NCBI GenBank assembly: GCA_009649835.1 | Contig: PYCK01000134.1 | Span: 1-7,879, forward strand | Length of the DNA stretch: 7,879 nucleotides | Source of the DNA: Candidatus Methanocomedens sp. | GTDB taxonomy: Archaea > Halobacteriota > Methanosarcinia > Methanosarcinales > Methanocomedenaceae | Direction of reading: 5' to 3' | Shown: one piece after another, positions 6,445 to 7,879 of the stretch | Position numbering within the stretch: position 1 is the first letter of the stretch | How the letters are laid out: each line of letters begins with the position of its first letter | Notes under the pieces: model-generated | What the model was told of the DNA's origin: nothing | Database searches by the model: none | Seen by the model: only the letters and a program-made list of their open reading frames with translations | Program-made: the position numbers and the translations under genes

Positions 6445-7602
6445 TTAGGTTACGATCATATCAAGTTTACCCATCTCAATAGCATTGCGGATCTCCATTG
6501 CCAGCCGTCTACCTGTGCTCATGGGGATGCGCCAGGTGGTATTGCCGTAGGGGTGCCCCACTGACATGTGGACATTTGTTCCGCCGCCCACCCTGGGAGC
6601 CACGTCATAGATGTAGAAGTTAAGGTCCTTATCCACGCAGGTCTGGAGACAGAAGGGGCCTATTATGCCTGGATCGTAGTATTTCTGGGTGGCTGATACG
6701 TACTTCTCTGCCAGTTCAAAAGCTTCTTCGAGTAGCGATTCCCTTAGTGTGGCTGAGTTGTGGCCGCAGACCGTGTACTCGGGTGTTACCTGCCCGGGAT
6801 CAAGCGTCATCTGCTGGGGTGCTGGAAGCCTGACATGTCCGTCGAGGCTTGTCTCGAACCGCCAGTCGATACCCAGTAGCTCGACCGGGCTTAGGTCTTC
6901 CTCGATGGGTGAGTAGAAGAAATCAAGATTAAAGACCGGGCCGATGATATAGCGTTCGATGCGGGCGTTGTCTAGGGCGGACTGGGTTATGACGTTCTGT
7001 GCCAGCAGTGATTCTGATTTTTCCATGTATTCCTCATAGGTTGCGGCACTAAAGAATCCCCGTTCAAGTTTTTTGACAGCATGGGGTAGTTTTACCATGA
7101 CCAGTTCGTCTATTTCCTGTGGGTCTTCCAGCTTTTCAGGATAGGGCAGACCGGCTTTGTCCAGCAGCCAGTAGTAGTCCTGTTCCTCGCCACGCTCTTC
7201 GCTTCGCAGCAAGTTGCGGCTGCCCACAAGCGGTACCCTGAAATCATCTTCGATGGCATCTATACCGCAGTAGGATGTAAAGGAGCGGTTGGGTATGAAA
7301 AGTATGTTATTGTCGATGAGTGATTGCTGTTCTGCAGGCAGGAGAAGTTCATCAAAACTGTCATGTACGACCCAGTCGTCCACCACACCGCGTATGACGC
7401 AGCCGTCTTCGTCACACTTGGTCCTGAAGTAATTTGTATAGGTCTGTTCACGGCCGCGTCGGCATATGGCATAGGTCTGGAAACCTTCTTCCACTGCTCC
7501 GTCAAATACATCCAGGGCTGAATGGGATGCTACGGCACCTATTTTGTAATCGGTTGGGTCGTATTCCTGGAGTACTTCGATAATCTCGTTTCTGTCGATC
7601 AT
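6445..7602 (-). CDS. purP: 5-formaminoimidazole-4-carboxamide ribonucleotide synthetase (formate- and ATP-dependent)
   Basis: Archaeal enzyme that formylates AICAR to FAICAR with free formate and ATP, replacing the folate-dependent step of bacterial PurH. Length is 385 aa, slightly longer than the roughly 360 aa of characterised members. It has the ATP-grasp-type PurP layout: an N-terminal segment with SHSALDVFDGAVEEGF (26-41), the PNRSFTSYCG block (104-113), VPLVGSRNLLRSEER (123-137), KLPHAVKKLERGFF (171-184), IERYIIGPVFNLDFFYS (215-231), GIDWRFETSLDGHVRLPAPQ (244-263), GIIGPFCLQTCVDKDLNF (312-329), and the metal/nucleotide-binding YDVAPRVGGGTNVHMSVGHP (332-351). The ATG at 7602 has GAGGG at 7616-7612, 9 nt upstream, and a TATA-like box at 7651-7644. 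The next gene starts 14 nt after the stop, so the two probably form an operon. A PurP paralogue of other function is possible but the sequence looks canonical. Confidence 0.95.
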   Translation of the reverse strand: MIDRNEIIEVLQEYDPTDYKIGAVASHSALDVFDGAVEEGFQTYAICRRGREQTYTNYFRTKCDEDGCVIRGVVDDWVVHDSFDELLLPAEQQSLIDNNILFIPNRSFTSYCGIDAIEDDFRVPLVGSRNLLRSEERGEEQDYYWLLDKAGLPYPEKLEDPQEIDELVMVKLPHAVKKLERGFFSAATYEEYMEKSESLLAQNVITQSALDNARIERYIIGPVFNLDFFYSPIEEDLSPVELLGIDWRFETSLDGHVRLPAPQQMTLDPGQVTPEYTVCGHNSATLRESLLEEAFELAEKYVSATQKYYDPGIIGPFCLQTCVDKDLNFYIYDVAPRVGGGTNVHMSVGHPYGNTTWRIPMSTGRRLAMEIRNAIEMGKLDMIVT

Positions 7603-7643
7603 GTTAGGTTGCCCTCGTAAAGAATGAATGTTGAATAATGTGG

Positions 7644-7671
7644 TTATAAAAGGGTAGGAGATTATAAAAAG
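7644..7671 (-). promoter_or_regulatory. Probable purP promoter with two TATA-like elements
   Basis: On the minus strand TTTTATAA at 7651-7644 lies about 42-49 nt upstream of the purP ATG. A start about 25 nt downstream would give a leader of about 20 nt that includes the GAGGG at 7616-7612. A second element, TTTTTATAAT, lies at 7671-7662. Both also read as TTATAAAA on the plus strand, so divergent transcription toward the right edge cannot be excluded. Nothing else gene-like is seen in 7603-7770. Confidence 0.45.
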
Positions 7672-7769
7672 GTGATGTTTTCGTCATGTCCTGCGGCGAA
7701 AGCATAAGGATTAATAGGCAGTAAGGCTTAGTGGTTAGCACCGGAATAAGTTAAAAATTGACAGATATA

Positions 7770-7879
7770 CGGCCGTGGTATAGACGGCCCGAGTCACGCC
7801 TCTGGAGGGCGTGTCCCACTCGCCTCCGGCTCGATGGGACCAGAACGTAAACAATATAATAACAATAAGCGGCCGTGGT
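7770..7879. repeat. Possible tandem repeat with 100-bp period, second copy cut by window edge
   Basis: CGGCCGTGGT occurs at 7770-7779 and again at 7870-7879, an offset of exactly 100 nt. The bases to the left of each copy differ, so the match has a clean left boundary, and the right copy is cut off by the window after ten bases. If real, the unit is the 70-bp structured block plus a 30-bp AT-rich spacer. Ten matching bases alone do not prove a tandem array. Confidence 0.35.
7771..7840. other. GC-rich block of nested inverted repeats: candidate structured RNA or intergenic repeat element
   Basis: These 70 bp are 70% G+C (49 of 70), while the 30 bp on each side are about 30%. Three helices can be drawn. 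Helix 1 is GGCCGT (7771-7776) with ACGGCC (7784-7789), loop GGTATAG. Helix 2 is CGAGT+CACGCC (7790-7800) with GGCGTG+ACTCG (7808-7813, 7818-7822), an 11-bp stem with a TCCC bulge and loop TCTGGAG. Helix 3 is GTCCCA (7813-7818) with TGGGAC (7835-7840); it would compete with helix 2, or form a pseudoknot through the TCCC bulge. I recognise no known RNA family, and the transcribed strand is undetermined. On the minus strand TTATTATATTG lies just upstream; on the plus strand TTAAAAAT at 7751-7758 could serve. Confidence 0.5.

Noticed and set aside
7675..7707. Short plus-strand reading frame of ten codons after the TTATAAAAA element.
   Set aside because: Too short, no ribosome-binding site and no recognisable peptide.
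7725..7744. GGCTTAGTGGTTAGCACCGG resembles a tRNA D-arm.
   Set aside because: No anticodon arm, T-arm or matching acceptor strand follows; probably coincidence or a degenerate fragment too short to support.
7771..7840. tRNA gene: the hairpin ACGCC/GGCGT has a 7-nt loop giving anticodon UGG on the plus strand or CCA (Trp-like, with U33) on the minus strand.
   Set aside because: No acceptor stem can be formed on either strand, there is no TTCGANN T-loop, and the flanking stems have the wrong lengths. On the plus strand position 33 is C rather than U.
7770..7879. CRISPR array.
   Set aside because: Only two partial copies with a unit of about 100 bp and internal multi-stem structure; no regular 25-37-bp repeats with unique spacers.
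1..7879. Defence island, mobile element or novel multi-gene system.
   Set aside because: No transposase, integrase, nuclease, toxin or helicase genes are visible; all seven genes belong to recognised housekeeping or regulatory families.

Overview
This window looks like a chromosomal segment of a euryarchaeote, most likely close to the Methanosarcinales or ANME-2 lineages. The case rests on gene content and signals. PurP is an essentially archaeal purine enzyme. One regulator is of the archaeal bacterio-opsin-activator HTH type. The tRNA methylthiotransferase is of the archaeal/eukaryotic MtaB/CDKAL1 type. Upstream regions carry TATA-like boxes, and several genes have GGAG/GAGGG ribosome-binding sites. 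The genus cannot be fixed from the window alone.

Layout, left to right. On the minus strand: the start and most of a PPP-family (PP1/PP2A-like) protein phosphatase that runs off the left edge (1-721), the AMMECR1/Memo-associated radical SAM enzyme amrS (758-1771), and purA (1924-3195). On the plus strand, divergent from purA across 102 bp holding two back-to-back TATA boxes: a PAP2-type membrane phosphatase with a C-terminal zinc ribbon (3298-4260), and a cysteine-rich HTH_10 regulator (4423-5049). The 162 bp between these two hold a 20-bp perfect palindrome and an 8-bp stem-loop. On the minus strand, convergent with the regulator: a tRNA t6A37 methylthiotransferase (5144-6430), preceded in the same probable operon by purP (6445-7602). 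The last 277 bp hold no gene. They contain the purP promoter and, at 7771-7840, a 70% GC block of nested inverted repeats in AT-rich DNA. The block's first ten bases recur exactly 100 nt later, at the window edge.

Functionally this is mostly housekeeping: purine synthesis (purP makes FAICAR, purA commits IMP to AMP), tRNA modification and protein dephosphorylation. The less predictable parts are the zinc-ribbon PAP2 protein, its regulator neighbour, the palindromic DNA between them, and the structured repeat at the right edge. I see no CRISPR array, transposase, phage gene or defence system, and no complete new multi-gene system.
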